Shown here: piece after piece, positions 8,817 through 16,577 of the stretch
Layout: every line of letters begins with the position of its first letter
Position numbering within the stretch: the stretch's first letter is position 1
Assembly: GCF_004216905.1 (NCBI RefSeq)
Contig: NZ_SGXJ01000003.1
Location: 868,001 to 932,000, forward strand
DNA: 64,000 nucleotides
Direction of reading: 5' to 3'
From: Kribbella sp. VKM Ac-2569
GTDB lineage: Bacteria; Actinomycetota; Actinomycetes; Propionibacteriales; Kribbellaceae
Program-made: the position numbers and the translations under genes
Notes under the pieces: model-generated
What the model saw: only the letters and a program-made list of their open reading frames with translations
The model's database searches: none
What the model was told of the DNA's origin: nothing

Positions 8817-9554
8817 ATGGCAACGCGGTTGGTACAGATCTCGATCAAGGCTCACGACAGTTCCGGGCTCGGCAGGTTCTGGGCGGAGGCGCTCGGCTGG
8901 GACGTCACGGCCGACAACGCCGACGAAACCAACCTCGAGCCGCTCGGCTTCAGCTATCCGGACCCGAGCGCTGTCTGCATCGACCTCATTCCCATCCCGT
9001 TGCCCAAGACGGTGAAGAACCGCGTACACCTCGACCTCGCCACCACCTCCGCGGCGCACCAGGCGGAGCTGATCGAGCGCCTCCAGAGCCTCGGCGCAAC
9101 GCCTGCCGACATCGGCCAGGGCAATGTTCCGTGGACGGTCCTCGCGGATCCGGAGGGCAACGAGTTCTGCGTCCTGGAGCCCCGGCCGATCTACAGCGAC
9201 ACGGGCCCGATCGCCGCAGTCGTCGTGGACTGCGCGGACCCGCGAGCCATGGCGCGGTTCTGGTCGTCGGCGATGGACTGGAGCCTCCACGAGGTCGGCG
9301 ATGAGTCCGCCGTACTGCGTTCCGCCAAGGGCGTCGGGCCGTACCTCGAGTTCATCCACACCCCCGACCCGAAGACCGTGCTGGACCGCATCCATCTCGA
9401 CCTGCGCCCGTACCCCACCGACGACCACGCGGCGGAGGCGGACCGACTGCGCGCTCTCGGTGCCACCGACCTCGACATCGGCCAGGGCAACGTCCCCTGG
9501 ACCGTCCTGGCAGACCCCGAGAACAACGAGTTCTGCCTCCTCACTCCCCGCTAG
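8817..9554 (+). CDS. Tandem VOC/glyoxalase-fold protein
   Basis: A 245-residue protein of two homologous ~120-residue glyoxalase-like domains. Each ends with a near-identical block (DIGQGNVPWTVLADPEGNEF in the first), showing internal duplication. Such proteins form paired beta-alpha-beta units that bind metals or small ligands, but the usual His/Glu metal ligands are not obvious, so a catalytic role is uncertain. I placed the start at the ATG of MATRLVQIS because the domain begins there. Its TAG overlaps the stop codon of the convergent arsC gene by 3 bases. Confidence 0.8.
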   Translation: MATRLVQISIKAHDSSGLGRFWAEALGWDVTADNADETNLEPLGFSYPDPSAVCIDLIPIPLPKTVKNRVHLDLATTSAAHQAELIERLQSLGATPADIGQGNVPWTVLADPEGNEFCVLEPRPIYSDTGPIAAVVVDCADPRAMARFWSSAMDWSLHEVGDESAVLRSAKGVGPYLEFIHTPDPKTVLDRIHLDLRPYPTDDHAAEADRLRALGATDLDIGQGNVPWTVLADPENNEFCLLTPR

Positions 9555-9949
9555 GTTCTGAGTTCCGCGACGAGTTTCTCGATGCGGGTGCGGATCTCGT
9601 CGCGGACCTCGCGGACGACCTCGATCGGCTGTCCGGCGGGGTCGGTGAGTTCCCAGTCCTCGTAGCGTTTGCCGGGGAAGATCGGGCAGGCGTCGCCGCA
9701 GCCCATCGTGATCACCACGTCGCTGGCGCGGACGTCCTCGGTCTTCAGTACTTGCGGGACGTTGGCGGCGATGTCGATACCGACCTCGCGCATCGCCTCG
9801 ACCGCAGTCGGGTTAATTTGGTCGCGCGGTTCGGATCCGGCCGACCGGACCTCAACGGTGTCGCCGGCAAGGTGCCGCAACCACCCAGCAGCCATTTGCG
9901 AGCGACCGGCGTTGTGAACACAGACGAACAACACGACAGGCTTACTCAC
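9551..9949 (-). CDS. arsC: Arsenate reductase, LMW-PTPase type
   Basis: A 132-residue ArsC of the low-molecular-weight phosphatase fold. The arsenate-binding P-loop is CVHNAGRS with catalytic Cys10 and Arg16; Cys84 and Cys88 (TMGCGDAC) are candidate resolving cysteines; Asp103-Pro104 supplies the general acid. It reduces As(V) to As(III), with electrons from thioredoxin or mycothiol/mycoredoxin, which the sequence alone does not decide. It is the last gene of arsR - arsR-PTP - aqp - arsC and overlaps the upstream aquaporin gene by 8 bp. Because the reductase sits beside a channel, product As(III) could leave by diffusion. Confidence 0.92.
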   Translation of the reverse strand: MSKPVVLFVCVHNAGRSQMAAGWLRHLAGDTVEVRSAGSEPRDQINPTAVEAMREVGIDIAANVPQVLKTEDVRASDVVITMGCGDACPIFPGKRYEDWELTDPAGQPIEVVREVRDEIRTRIEKLVAELRT

Positions 9950-10673
9950 GACGCAACTCCAGAGTCGGTACGGCGGGCTCCTCAGCGGAGTCGCCCAAGT
10001 CGGGGTAGAGCACGACGACCAGGCTGGCGCCGACGACCGCGCCGATCACCTGGAAGAACACGAAACCAGGAACGGAACCAGGTGCGATCCCGGCGAACGT
10101 GTCGCTGAACGCGCGGCCGATGGTCACGGCGGGGTTGGCGAACGACGTCGACGAGGTGAACCAGTAGGCCGCGCCGATATACGCGCCGACAGCAGCAGGT
10201 GCGACGGCGGCCCGACCGGACCGGACGAGCGAGAAGATCAGCAGGATCAGCCCCGCGGTCGCGACCGTCTCTCCGATCCACAAGTGACCTGCGGAGCGGT
10301 GGGTCGTCGACCACGACACCGCAGCCTGACCGAACATCACGTTGGCCAGCACCGCGCCCGCGACCGCGCCGACGACTTGCGCGGCGACGTACGCAGACAA
10401 ATCCCGCAGACTCAGGCCGTCACCGTTTCGTCGGCCGAGCCACCAATCGGCGACTGACACGACCGGGTTGAAATGCGCACCGGACACCGGTCCGAGCATC
10501 AGGATCAGAACAGCCAGCCCGAGCGCCGTCGCGAACGAATTCTCCAGCAACTGCAGTCCGGTGTCGCCTGGTGAGAGCTTGGCGGCCGCGATCCCCGAGC
10601 CGACGACAACGGTCACCAGCAGCCCGGTCCCGAGCCCCTCGGCGACCAGCCGCCGCCACAACGCCCGGATCAT
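9942..10673 (-). CDS. Aquaglyceroporin (MIP family) in the ars operon
   Basis: A 243-residue protein with six transmembrane helices and both half-helix motifs: NPV at 69-71 (SGAHFNPVVS) and NPA at 180-182, with the selectivity-filter Arg at ~187. The second NPA is canonical and the first is NPV. MIP channels conduct glycerol and uncharged As(OH)3. In Sinorhizobium the ars-linked AqpS lets arsenite made by ArsC flow out, and the same role is inferred here since no ArsB or Acr3 pump is encoded. ATGA overlap with the upstream fusion gene and an 8-bp overlap with arsC indicate one operon. Confidence 0.9.
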   Translation of the reverse strand: MIRALWRRLVAEGLGTGLLVTVVVGSGIAAAKLSPGDTGLQLLENSFATALGLAVLILMLGPVSGAHFNPVVSVADWWLGRRNGDGLSLRDLSAYVAAQVVGAVAGAVLANVMFGQAAVSWSTTHRSAGHLWIGETVATAGLILLIFSLVRSGRAAVAPAAVGAYIGAAYWFTSSTSFANPAVTIGRAFSDTFAGIAPGSVPGFVFFQVIGAVVGASLVVVLYPDLGDSAEEPAVPTLELRRE

Positions 10674-11341
10674 CCCTTGCCCACCGCAACCACCAATCGG
10701 TCGATCCGGTCAGCGAGTTCGGCGTACGCGGCTTCGAAGCCTGCGTCGGTGTCGGCCGGCGCCGGGTCGGGGATCGACCAGTGCAACCGGGTTTCGCGGT
10801 CGAGCTGTTCGTACGCGTTGTCGCACACCGCGATCAGCAGGTCGTCACGCCGTACGACGTCCCGCAGCCGCGCCGTGCGCCACGCGGCCGGATCCAGGCC
10901 GTGCCGCCGGGCGATCTTCACGGCTCGCGGATGCACACGCTCCGCCGGCTGCGTGCCCGCGGACAACGCCGGGACCCGACTGCGCCGCGACCAGATCGCC
11001 GCGGCCAACTGGGAACGCGCAGAGTTCTGCGTGCACACGAACACGACCCGCTCTGCCCCGGCCAGCGCGGGTGTCGTGATCGACGCCAGCGCCTCAGGGC
11101 GGAGCCGCACATAGGTACGGCGCCTGTCGCCCTCGGACCGCGTCCGCGCGACGACTCCGGCAGCTTCCAGAACCTTCAGATGATGGGCCACCAGGTTCGT
11201 CGGCAACTCCAGCGCGGCGCCGAGCTCACCCGGCGCCGCATCACCGGCCACCAGGGTGTCCACGATCGCGAGCCGCGCCGGATCACCGAGCGCCGCGTGA
11301 ATCCGAGCGCGCTGCTCAATGGTGAATCTCTCAGCGTTCAT
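10670..11341 (-). CDS. ArsR-type repressor fused to LMW phosphatase/ArsC domain
   Basis: A 223-residue two-domain protein. Residues ~8-85 are an ArsR winged helix (recognition segment NLVAHHLKVLEAAG). Residues ~97-220 are a low-molecular-weight phosphatase/arsenate reductase domain with the P-loop CTQNSARS (Cys103, Arg109) and Asp192-Pro193. The winged helix lacks the ELCVCDL metal-binding cysteines of classical ArsR, so signal sensing may reside in the reductase domain (inference). The ATG lies inside a perfect 15-bp palindrome (11338-11352), suggesting autoregulation. It is second in the operon, 46 bp after arsR. Confidence 0.88.
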   Translation of the reverse strand: MNAERFTIEQRARIHAALGDPARLAIVDTLVAGDAAPGELGAALELPTNLVAHHLKVLEAAGVVARTRSEGDRRRTYVRLRPEALASITTPALAGAERVVFVCTQNSARSQLAAAIWSRRSRVPALSAGTQPAERVHPRAVKIARRHGLDPAAWRTARLRDVVRRDDLLIAVCDNAYEQLDRETRLHWSIPDPAPADTDAGFEAAYAELADRIDRLVVAVGKG

Positions 11342-11352
11342 TGACTCAATGA
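11338..11352. promoter_or_regulatory. 15-bp palindrome over the start of the ArsR-PTP gene
   Basis: TCATTGACTCAATGA is a perfect palindrome (7-bp arms, central C) that contains the ATG at 11341-11339. The TTGA/TCAA half-sites are typical of ArsR-family operators. Binding here would block transcription into, or translation of, the fusion gene. A natural ligand is the fusion protein itself or the ArsR encoded upstream. Confidence 0.5.
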
Positions 11353-11387
11353 TTGCTGAGCTATTTCAGGGCGTCAAGCCAGACTGA

Positions 11388-11750
11388 TCAGCCCAGCGGC
11401 GCCGGCGTCGCGATGAGGGTGGCGATCCACTCCAGGCGTTGCGGGACGGACCAGTAGTAGACCCAGGTACCGCGGCGTTCGCAGTCGACCAGGCCGGCCT
11501 CGCGGAGCACCTTCAGGTGGTGCGAGATTGTCGGACCACTGACCTCGAACTGCGGCGTCAGGTCGCACACGCAGATCTCGCCGGCCGCCGACGTGATCAT
11601 CGACAACAGGCGCAGGCGGATCGGGTCGGCGAGCGCCTTGAACACCACGGCTCCTTCAGCGGCCGCAGCCGGATCGAGAGCCGCGTCGGAGATCGGCGTA
11701 CAGCAGGCGCCGCCGGACATGGGCGTCAGAGTGATCTCCTGTTTCGACAT
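11388..11750 (-). CDS. arsR: ArsR/SmtB-family arsenite-responsive repressor
   Basis: A 120-residue winged-helix repressor. It has a vicinal cysteine pair near the N-terminus (Cys16-Cys17, GGACCTP) and Cys60/Cys62 in ICVCDL of the metal-binding helix. This combination is like that of Corynebacterium ArsR, which binds As(III) with N-terminal and alpha3-region thiols. The recognition helix is VSGPTISHHLKVLREAG. It heads the arm running to arsC and is divergent from the monooxygenase gene; an imperfect dyad at 11758-11780 lies in the shared promoter region. It should release DNA when As(III) or Sb(III) binds. Confidence 0.92.
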   Translation of the reverse strand: MSKQEITLTPMSGGACCTPISDAALDPAAAAEGAVVFKALADPIRLRLLSMITSAAGEICVCDLTPQFEVSGPTISHHLKVLREAGLVDCERRGTWVYYWSVPQRLEWIATLIATPAPLG

Positions 11751-11757
11751 GCTTCTA

Positions 11758-11780
11758 TCTTGACTCCTGTCGAATCAAGA
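11758..11780. promoter_or_regulatory. ArsR-type operator in the divergent ars promoter
   Basis: TCTTGACTC (11758-11766) and GAATCAAGA (11772-11780) form an inverted repeat matching at 8 of 9 positions around CTGTC. It lies 7 bp upstream of the arsR start and 50 bp upstream of the flavin monooxygenase start, well placed to control both arms of the arsenic island. Confidence 0.55.
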
Positions 11781-11830
11781 GGCAAGGTGGGACTCGTTGA
11801 TTAGATGAACTTCAAGACAGGGAGTGGATC

Positions 11831-13219
11831 GTGGGCGAGCATCAAACGGCCCCCGTGGTGGTCATCGGGGCTGGTCCGGTCGGGCTGGCCGCGGCGGCGC
11901 ATCTGGCCGAGCGTGGGCTGGACTTCGTCGTACTGGAAGCCGGTCCGGGCGTCGCGGCGGCGATCGGGGAATGGCGGCACGTGAAGCTGTTCAGCCCGTG
12001 GCGGTACGACCTGGACAGCGCGGCACGGCGACTGCTTGAGGCCGGCGGCTGGGTCGCGCCGGACCTCGGCACGCTGCCGACCGGCGGGGAGCTCATCGAC
12101 GCGTACCTCGAACCGCTCACGAAGCTCCCGCAGCTCAACGACAAGATTCGGTACGGCGCTGAGGTGGTCGCGATCACCCGCGTCGGTTTCGACCGGATCC
12201 GCACGTCTGGACGTGAGAACGCACCGTTCCTGATCCGGCTCGCCGACGGCACCGAACTGCACGCGTCGTCCGTGATCGACGCCTCCGGCACCTGGCGCAA
12301 ACCGAACGTCCTCGGCGGCTCAGGCATCCCGGCGCGCGGCGAGGCGCTGGCGTCGGGTGGTGTCGCTCACGCGCTGCCCGACGTACTCGGCGCTGATCGC
12401 GACCGGTATGCCGGACGCCGGACAGCCGTCGTCGGCGCCGGCCACTCCGCAGCGACCACCTTGCTGGACCTCGGCCGGCTCGCGGAGGAGGCCCCCGGAA
12501 CCGAGATCGTGTGGGTCGTCCGAGGCACCGACCAGGCCCGCACGTACGGCGGCGGCGACGCCGACGAACTGCCCGCCCGAGGCGCCCTCGGCTCCCGCCT
12601 CAAGAAGCTCGTCCAATCCGGACAGGTCGAGCTGGTCAGCTCCTTCCGCATCGAGTCCGTCAGTACGTCGAACGGACGCATCGAACTGAGCTCCAGTGAT
12701 CGGACCGTCAGCGCCGACACGGTCGTGAACTCCACCGGGTTCCGGCCGGACCACGACATCGTCGCGGAGTTGCGGCTCGATCTCGACCCGGTTCTCGGCT
12801 CGACCCGCGCCCTCGCGCCGCTGATCGACCCGAACCAGCACTCCTGCGGCACGGTGCCGCCGCACGGCGTCGACGAACTGGCCCATCCCGAGCCGGGCTA
12901 CTACGCGATCGGTGCGAAGTCGTACGGCCGCGCACCGACCTTCCTGCTCGCCACCGGATACGAGCAGGCCCGTTCCGTCGTCGCCGCACTCGCCGGCGAC
13001 TGGGAGGCCGCCCGCGACGTCCAGCTCGACCTCCCCGAAACCGGCGTTTGCTCGTCCAACCTGGCGTTCGGCGGATCTGCCGATGAAGCCGGCGGCTGCT
13101 GCGGTCCCGCGCCGCAAGCCGTCGAGCTCACCGCACCGACCGGCCGCGGCCTGGCCACCGGTATCAGCGGCGGCCTGCTCACCGTGATCGAGGACAAGCA
13201 ATCCGGCTGCTGCAACTGA
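11831..13219 (+). CDS. ArsO-like flavin-containing monooxygenase with Cys-rich tail
   Basis: A 462-residue FAD-dependent oxidoreductase. The FAD Rossmann motif is GAGPVG (13-18) and the NADPH motif is GAGHSA (202-207); EWRHVKLFSPWRYD matches the arsenic-island monooxygenase group (ArsO-like). The C-terminal ~45 residues are cysteine-rich (GVCSSN, GGCCGPAP and a terminal SGCCN), able to bind arsenite or a metal. It starts at a GTG with GGGAG 6 bp upstream, diverges from arsR, and its TGA overlaps the ATG of the MFS gene. Such proteins are linked to arsenic islands; the reaction is not established and could involve organic or thiolated arsenic. Confidence 0.8.
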   Translation: MGEHQTAPVVVIGAGPVGLAAAAHLAERGLDFVVLEAGPGVAAAIGEWRHVKLFSPWRYDLDSAARRLLEAGGWVAPDLGTLPTGGELIDAYLEPLTKLPQLNDKIRYGAEVVAITRVGFDRIRTSGRENAPFLIRLADGTELHASSVIDASGTWRKPNVLGGSGIPARGEALASGGVAHALPDVLGADRDRYAGRRTAVVGAGHSAATTLLDLGRLAEEAPGTEIVWVVRGTDQARTYGGGDADELPARGALGSRLKKLVQSGQVELVSSFRIESVSTSNGRIELSSSDRTVSADTVVNSTGFRPDHDIVAELRLDLDPVLGSTRALAPLIDPNQHSCGTVPPHGVDELAHPEPGYYAIGAKSYGRAPTFLLATGYEQARSVVAALAGDWEAARDVQLDLPETGVCSSNLAFGGSADEAGGCCGPAPQAVELTAPTGRGLATGISGGLLTVIEDKQSGCCN

Positions 13220-14475
13220 TGTCTGCGCCCGCCACCACGACCGGCCTCACCGGGTCCGGTCGTGGTGGCATGCGACGCGACGTCATCGCCGCACTCGCGA
13301 TCACCACCACCGTCAGCTACGGCGTCCTGTACTACGCCTTCAGCGCCCTACTCGAGCCAATGCGCCAGGACCTGCGGATCTCCCCCACCACCGCGACCGG
13401 CGCCCTCACCCTCGCCTCACTCATCAGCGCCGTCCTGGCCGTACCCATCGGCCGCCAGCTCGACAACCGCGGCGGCCACGGGATCATGAGCCTTGGCTCG
13501 GTCATCGCGTGCGTCGCAGTTCTCGCCTGGTCACAGGCCCAGAACACGATCCAGCTGTACGCCGCCTTTGTTGCCATCGGCATCGCTTCGGCCATGGTGC
13601 TCTACCCACCCGCGTTCGCCGTCGTCGTTGCAGTCACCGCACCACAACGCCGTACCGCCGCACTTCTCGCCATCACCCTCGTGGCAGGATTCGCCAGCTC
13701 GATCTTCATCCCACTGACCGGGCAACTCGTCCACGCCCTCGGCTGGCGGCGAGCCCTCCTCGTCCTGGCCGCCGTACTCGCCGTCATGACCATCCCCCTG
13801 CATGTCCTCGCCCTGCGCCGCACCCGACCAAGCACCGCGCGCCGCGAAGCCCGCCAGGCATCACCGACCCGTGTTCTTCGCGACGCCGGGTTCTGGTTGC
13901 TCGCGGTCGCGTTCGTGCTCCACAGCGCCGCGCTCGCGATCATCGGCGTACACCTCGTCACCTACCTGACGAAACTGGGGCACTCCCCCACCACCGCCGC
14001 GACCCTCGCCGGTCTGCTCGGTCTGCTCTCCGTCACCGGCCGGATCACTGTCAGCGTCCTCCGCCGATGGTTGCCGATGACATCGATCAGCGCTGCGGTC
14101 ATCACGGTCCAGGGCGTCGCGCTGGCCGTCCTACCGGCCGCCGGCCACAGCACCACCGGCGCCGCCGGCTGCCTGATCGCGTTCGGCCTCGGGTTCGGCG
14201 TCGCGTCGATCGCGAAACCGGCGATCATTCTCGACCGGTACGGCGACCAGGGCTACGCGACCATCGCCGGCCTTCTCGGTACGCCGACAATGCTCGCATC
14301 TGCAACCGCTCCACTGGCCGCCGCAGCCCTGGCCACCACCCTCGGCTACACCCCGCTCATCCTGAGCGCCGCCACCGCCTGCACTCTCGCAGGCCTCACC
14401 CTCGCCGCCACCCGCTTCCTGCCCCCGCGCTTCACGCCGGTCTCGCCTCGCCGGTCGCGTTCTTGCGCGCCCTAG
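13219..14475 (+). CDS. MFS transporter of the arsenic island
   Basis: A 418-residue twelve-helix major facilitator protein, with an RQLDNRGG loop-2 motif between helices 2 and 3 and a basic cytoplasmic loop (RRTRPSTARREARQ) between the halves. It is coupled to the monooxygenase by one base of stop/start overlap, so the two probably handle the same compound. Export of an oxidised or organic arsenical, or of As(III) as in ArsK/ArsJ-type MFS carriers, is an inference. The last 15 codons overlap the convergent RNHCP gene. Confidence 0.8.
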   Translation: MSAPATTTGLTGSGRGGMRRDVIAALAITTTVSYGVLYYAFSALLEPMRQDLRISPTTATGALTLASLISAVLAVPIGRQLDNRGGHGIMSLGSVIACVAVLAWSQAQNTIQLYAAFVAIGIASAMVLYPPAFAVVVAVTAPQRRTAALLAITLVAGFASSIFIPLTGQLVHALGWRRALLVLAAVLAVMTIPLHVLALRRTRPSTARREARQASPTRVLRDAGFWLLAVAFVLHSAALAIIGVHLVTYLTKLGHSPTTAATLAGLLGLLSVTGRITVSVLRRWLPMTSISAAVITVQGVALAVLPAAGHSTTGAAGCLIAFGLGFGVASIAKPAIILDRYGDQGYATIAGLLGTPTMLASATAPLAAAALATTLGYTPLILSAATACTLAGLTLAATRFLPPRFTPVSPRRSRSCAP

Positions 14476-14857
14476 GCTTACGGGGTTTGGTGCCGTTGCC
14501 GTTGCCGTTGCCCGCCGGCTCGGGGTCGGCCGCGAACGGGACGAACGGCATGGTCAGCGGGAGAGCTGCCAGCCGCATCAGGAGCAGGACGTTGTCGTCA
14601 CCGGCGGTCTTGTTGAGGCGGAGGCGCCCACAGTTGGTGCACCGGTGGATGAGGACCCAGCGACCCTCACCGCGGACCGTGACCGCGATCGGCTCCATGC
14701 CGCCGGCACAGTCAGCCTTGCGATCACCCGGCACGTTGCGGTCGAGATGACGCGACCACAAGCAACTCGGGCAATGATTGCGATGGGTAGTTCCAGGGGC
14801 GTCGAGGGAAACCTCTACGCCGCAATGTTCACAGCTGAACGAACGTGCGAATGCCAA
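14432..14857 (-). CDS. RNHCP-domain zinc-ribbon protein
   Basis: The RNHCP signature is present as HRNHCPSCLWSRH, flanked by CEHCG and CTNCG pairs, giving several CxxC knuckles that should bind zinc. RNHCP proteins are small, conserved in actinomycetes and of unknown function. The frame is open up to 14980, but the domain starts at FSCEHCG, and a TTG at 14857 preceded by AAAGG is the most likely start (141 residues). The C-terminus is low-complexity and basic (a GNGNGNG tract, then KPRKPRARK), perhaps nucleic-acid binding. It overlaps the MFS gene tail by 44 bp, convergently. Confidence 0.75.
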   Translation of the reverse strand: MAFARSFSCEHCGVEVSLDAPGTTHRNHCPSCLWSRHLDRNVPGDRKADCAGGMEPIAVTVRGEGRWVLIHRCTNCGRLRLNKTAGDDNVLLLMRLAALPLTMPFVPFAADPEPAGNGNGNGTKPRKPRARKNATGEARPA

Positions 14858-14991
14858 ACCGAAGAACCTTTCAGAGCAAAGCTGCAGGACAGAGCAGACA
14901 TACGCTTCCCTCCTCCCGGTCCGCACCGGCTGATCCGGCGCACGTCCCACAGCAGACCAGCCCACCTCCACCACCGTCAAACAATTAACCT

Positions 14992-15018
14992 GGGTTGACC
15001 TTGACGCAGGGTCAACCC
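14992..15018 (+). promoter_or_regulatory. MerR-type operator/promoter of the ABC exporter operon
   Basis: A perfect 9-bp inverted repeat, GGGTTGACC (14992-15000) and GGTCAACCC (15010-15018), surrounds the 9 bases TTGACGCAG. TTGACC (14995-15000) can serve as -35 and CAGGCT (15021-15026) as -10, with the long ~20-bp spacer typical of MerR-activated promoters. Transcription would then begin at about 15033, next to the ATG at 15034, so the message may be leaderless. The likely ligand is the MerR protein encoded at 16578. Confidence 0.6.
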
Positions 15019-15033
15019 TGCAGGCTGATCGTC

Positions 15034-15804
15034 ATGACAGTTCAAGCGGCCGCCGGGCCGACGATTCGGGTGCAGGGTCTGGAGAAGGCGTACGGGAAGA
15101 AGGCCGTACTGCGTGGCGTGGAGTTCGACGTCGCGCGGGGCAGCATCTTCGCGCTGCTCGGCTCCAACGGAGCGGGCAAGACCACGACGATCAGGATCCT
15201 TTCCACGCTCCTCAAGGCGGATGCGGGCACGGCCGCCGTCAACGGTTTCGACGTCGCCACGCAGCCGGCCGACGTACGGGAATCGATCAGCCTGACCGGG
15301 CAGTTCGCCGCCGTCGACGAGATCCTCAGCGGCCGGGAGAACCTCGTACTTGTTGCCAAACTGCGGCACGTCAAGGATCCCGGCGCGGTCGCCGACGACC
15401 TGCTCGAACGCTTCTCGCTGACGGAGGCGGCCGCCCAGAGAACAGCGACGTACTCGGGTGGAATGCGCCGCCGTCTGGACATCGCGATGAGTCTGATCGG
15501 GAACTCGCCGGTCATCTTCCTGGACGAGCCCACCGCGGGCCTCGATCCCGAGGCGCGGATCGAGGTGTGGCAGACGGTGAAGGAGCTCGCCGGCCACGGT
15601 ACGACGGTGCTGCTCACCACGCAGTACCTGGAAGAAGCCGAACAACTCGCCGACCGGATCGCGATCCTGCACCAGGGCCGGATCATCGTGAACGGCACCC
15701 TCACCGAGCTCAAGCAGCTCCTCCCGCCCGCCAAGGTCGAGTACGTCGAGAAGCAGCCGACCCTCGAGGACGTGTTCCTCGCAATCACCAAGGACCGCGC
15801 ATGA
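15034..15804 (+). CDS. DrrA-like ABC transporter ATPase
   Basis: A 256-residue ATPase with Walker A GSNGAGKTTT, signature YSGGMRRRLD, Walker B VIFLDEPTAGLD, and the TTQYLEEAEQLADRI H-loop typical of daunorubicin-resistance (DrrA) exporters. The C-terminal ~50 residues (around KVEYVEKQPTLEDVFLAI) follow the DrrA C-terminal pattern. The start is the ATG of MTVQAAAG, a few bases after the predicted -10; an upstream in-frame ATG at 14995 lies inside the operator and is not used. Its stop overlaps the permease start by 4 bp. The exported compound is unknown, probably an antibiotic-like molecule. Confidence 0.92.
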   Translation: MTVQAAAGPTIRVQGLEKAYGKKAVLRGVEFDVARGSIFALLGSNGAGKTTTIRILSTLLKADAGTAAVNGFDVATQPADVRESISLTGQFAAVDEILSGRENLVLVAKLRHVKDPGAVADDLLERFSLTEAAAQRTATYSGGMRRRLDIAMSLIGNSPVIFLDEPTAGLDPEARIEVWQTVKELAGHGTTVLLTTQYLEEAEQLADRIAILHQGRIIVNGTLTELKQLLPPAKVEYVEKQPTLEDVFLAITKDRA

Positions 15805-16562
15805 CTACCCACTTCTTCAGCGACACCGGCGCACTGACCGGACGCAGCCTGCGCCACGTCACCCGCAGCATGGACACGATCATCACCACGGTCCTCACGC
15901 CGATCGCGATGATGGTGATGTTCGTGTACGTCTTCGGCGGCGCGATCGACACCGGGTCGGAGGCGTACGTCAACTACATGCTGCCCGGCATCCTGCTCAT
16001 CACGGTCGCGTCCGGCGTCGCGTACACGGCCTTCCGGATCTTCATGGACATGAAGAGCGGGATCTTCGAGCGGTTCCAGTCGATGCCGATCGCACGGTCG
16101 GGCGTGCTGTGGGCGCACGTCCTCACCTCGCTGGTCGCCAACCTGATCTCGCTGGTGATCGTCTCGGGTGTCGCGCTGATCATGGGGTTCCGCTCAAGTG
16201 CGGGCGTACTGGATTGGTTTGCTGTCGCAGGAATCCTGTTCCTGTTCACACTGGCCCTGACGTGGATCGCTGTGATCCCGGGACTCTCGGCCGCGACAGT
16301 CGAGGGCGCTGGCGCGTTCGCGTACCCGCTCATCTTCCTGCCGTTCGTCAGCTCGGCGTTCGTGCCCACGCAGACCATGCCTGGTCCGGTGCGCTGGTTC
16401 GCCGAGAACCAGCCGGTGACCTCCATCGTCGACACGATCCGCAACCTGTTCGCCCAGCAACCGGTCGGAGACGACATCTGGACAGCGCTGGCGTGGTGCG
16501 TCGGCATCCTCGTCGTCGCCTACGTCTTCGCAGTGGCTGCCTACCGCCGGAAGATCGCCTGA
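15801..16562 (+). CDS. ABC-2 type permease, DrrB-like
   Basis: A 253-residue protein with six transmembrane segments of the ABC-2 family, including the coupling-helix stretch SGIFERFQSMPIARS and the FVSSAFVPTQTMPGPVRWFAENQPVT motif shared by DrrB exporters. It pairs with the ATPase at 15034 to make an exporter. Translation is coupled through ATGA overlap. The MerR gene follows 15 bp later, making a self-contained exporter-plus-sensor cassette. Confidence 0.92.
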   Translation: MTTHFFSDTGALTGRSLRHVTRSMDTIITTVLTPIAMMVMFVYVFGGAIDTGSEAYVNYMLPGILLITVASGVAYTAFRIFMDMKSGIFERFQSMPIARSGVLWAHVLTSLVANLISLVIVSGVALIMGFRSSAGVLDWFAVAGILFLFTLALTWIAVIPGLSAATVEGAGAFAYPLIFLPFVSSAFVPTQTMPGPVRWFAENQPVTSIVDTIRNLFAQQPVGDDIWTALAWCVGILVVAYVFAVAAYRRKIA

Positions 16563-16577
16563 GGCAGGCTGGGACTC

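Noticed and set aside
13509..14750. 413-codon frame overlapping the MFS gene and the RNHCP gene
   Set aside because: It spans two convincing genes and is Arg/His-rich without motifs.
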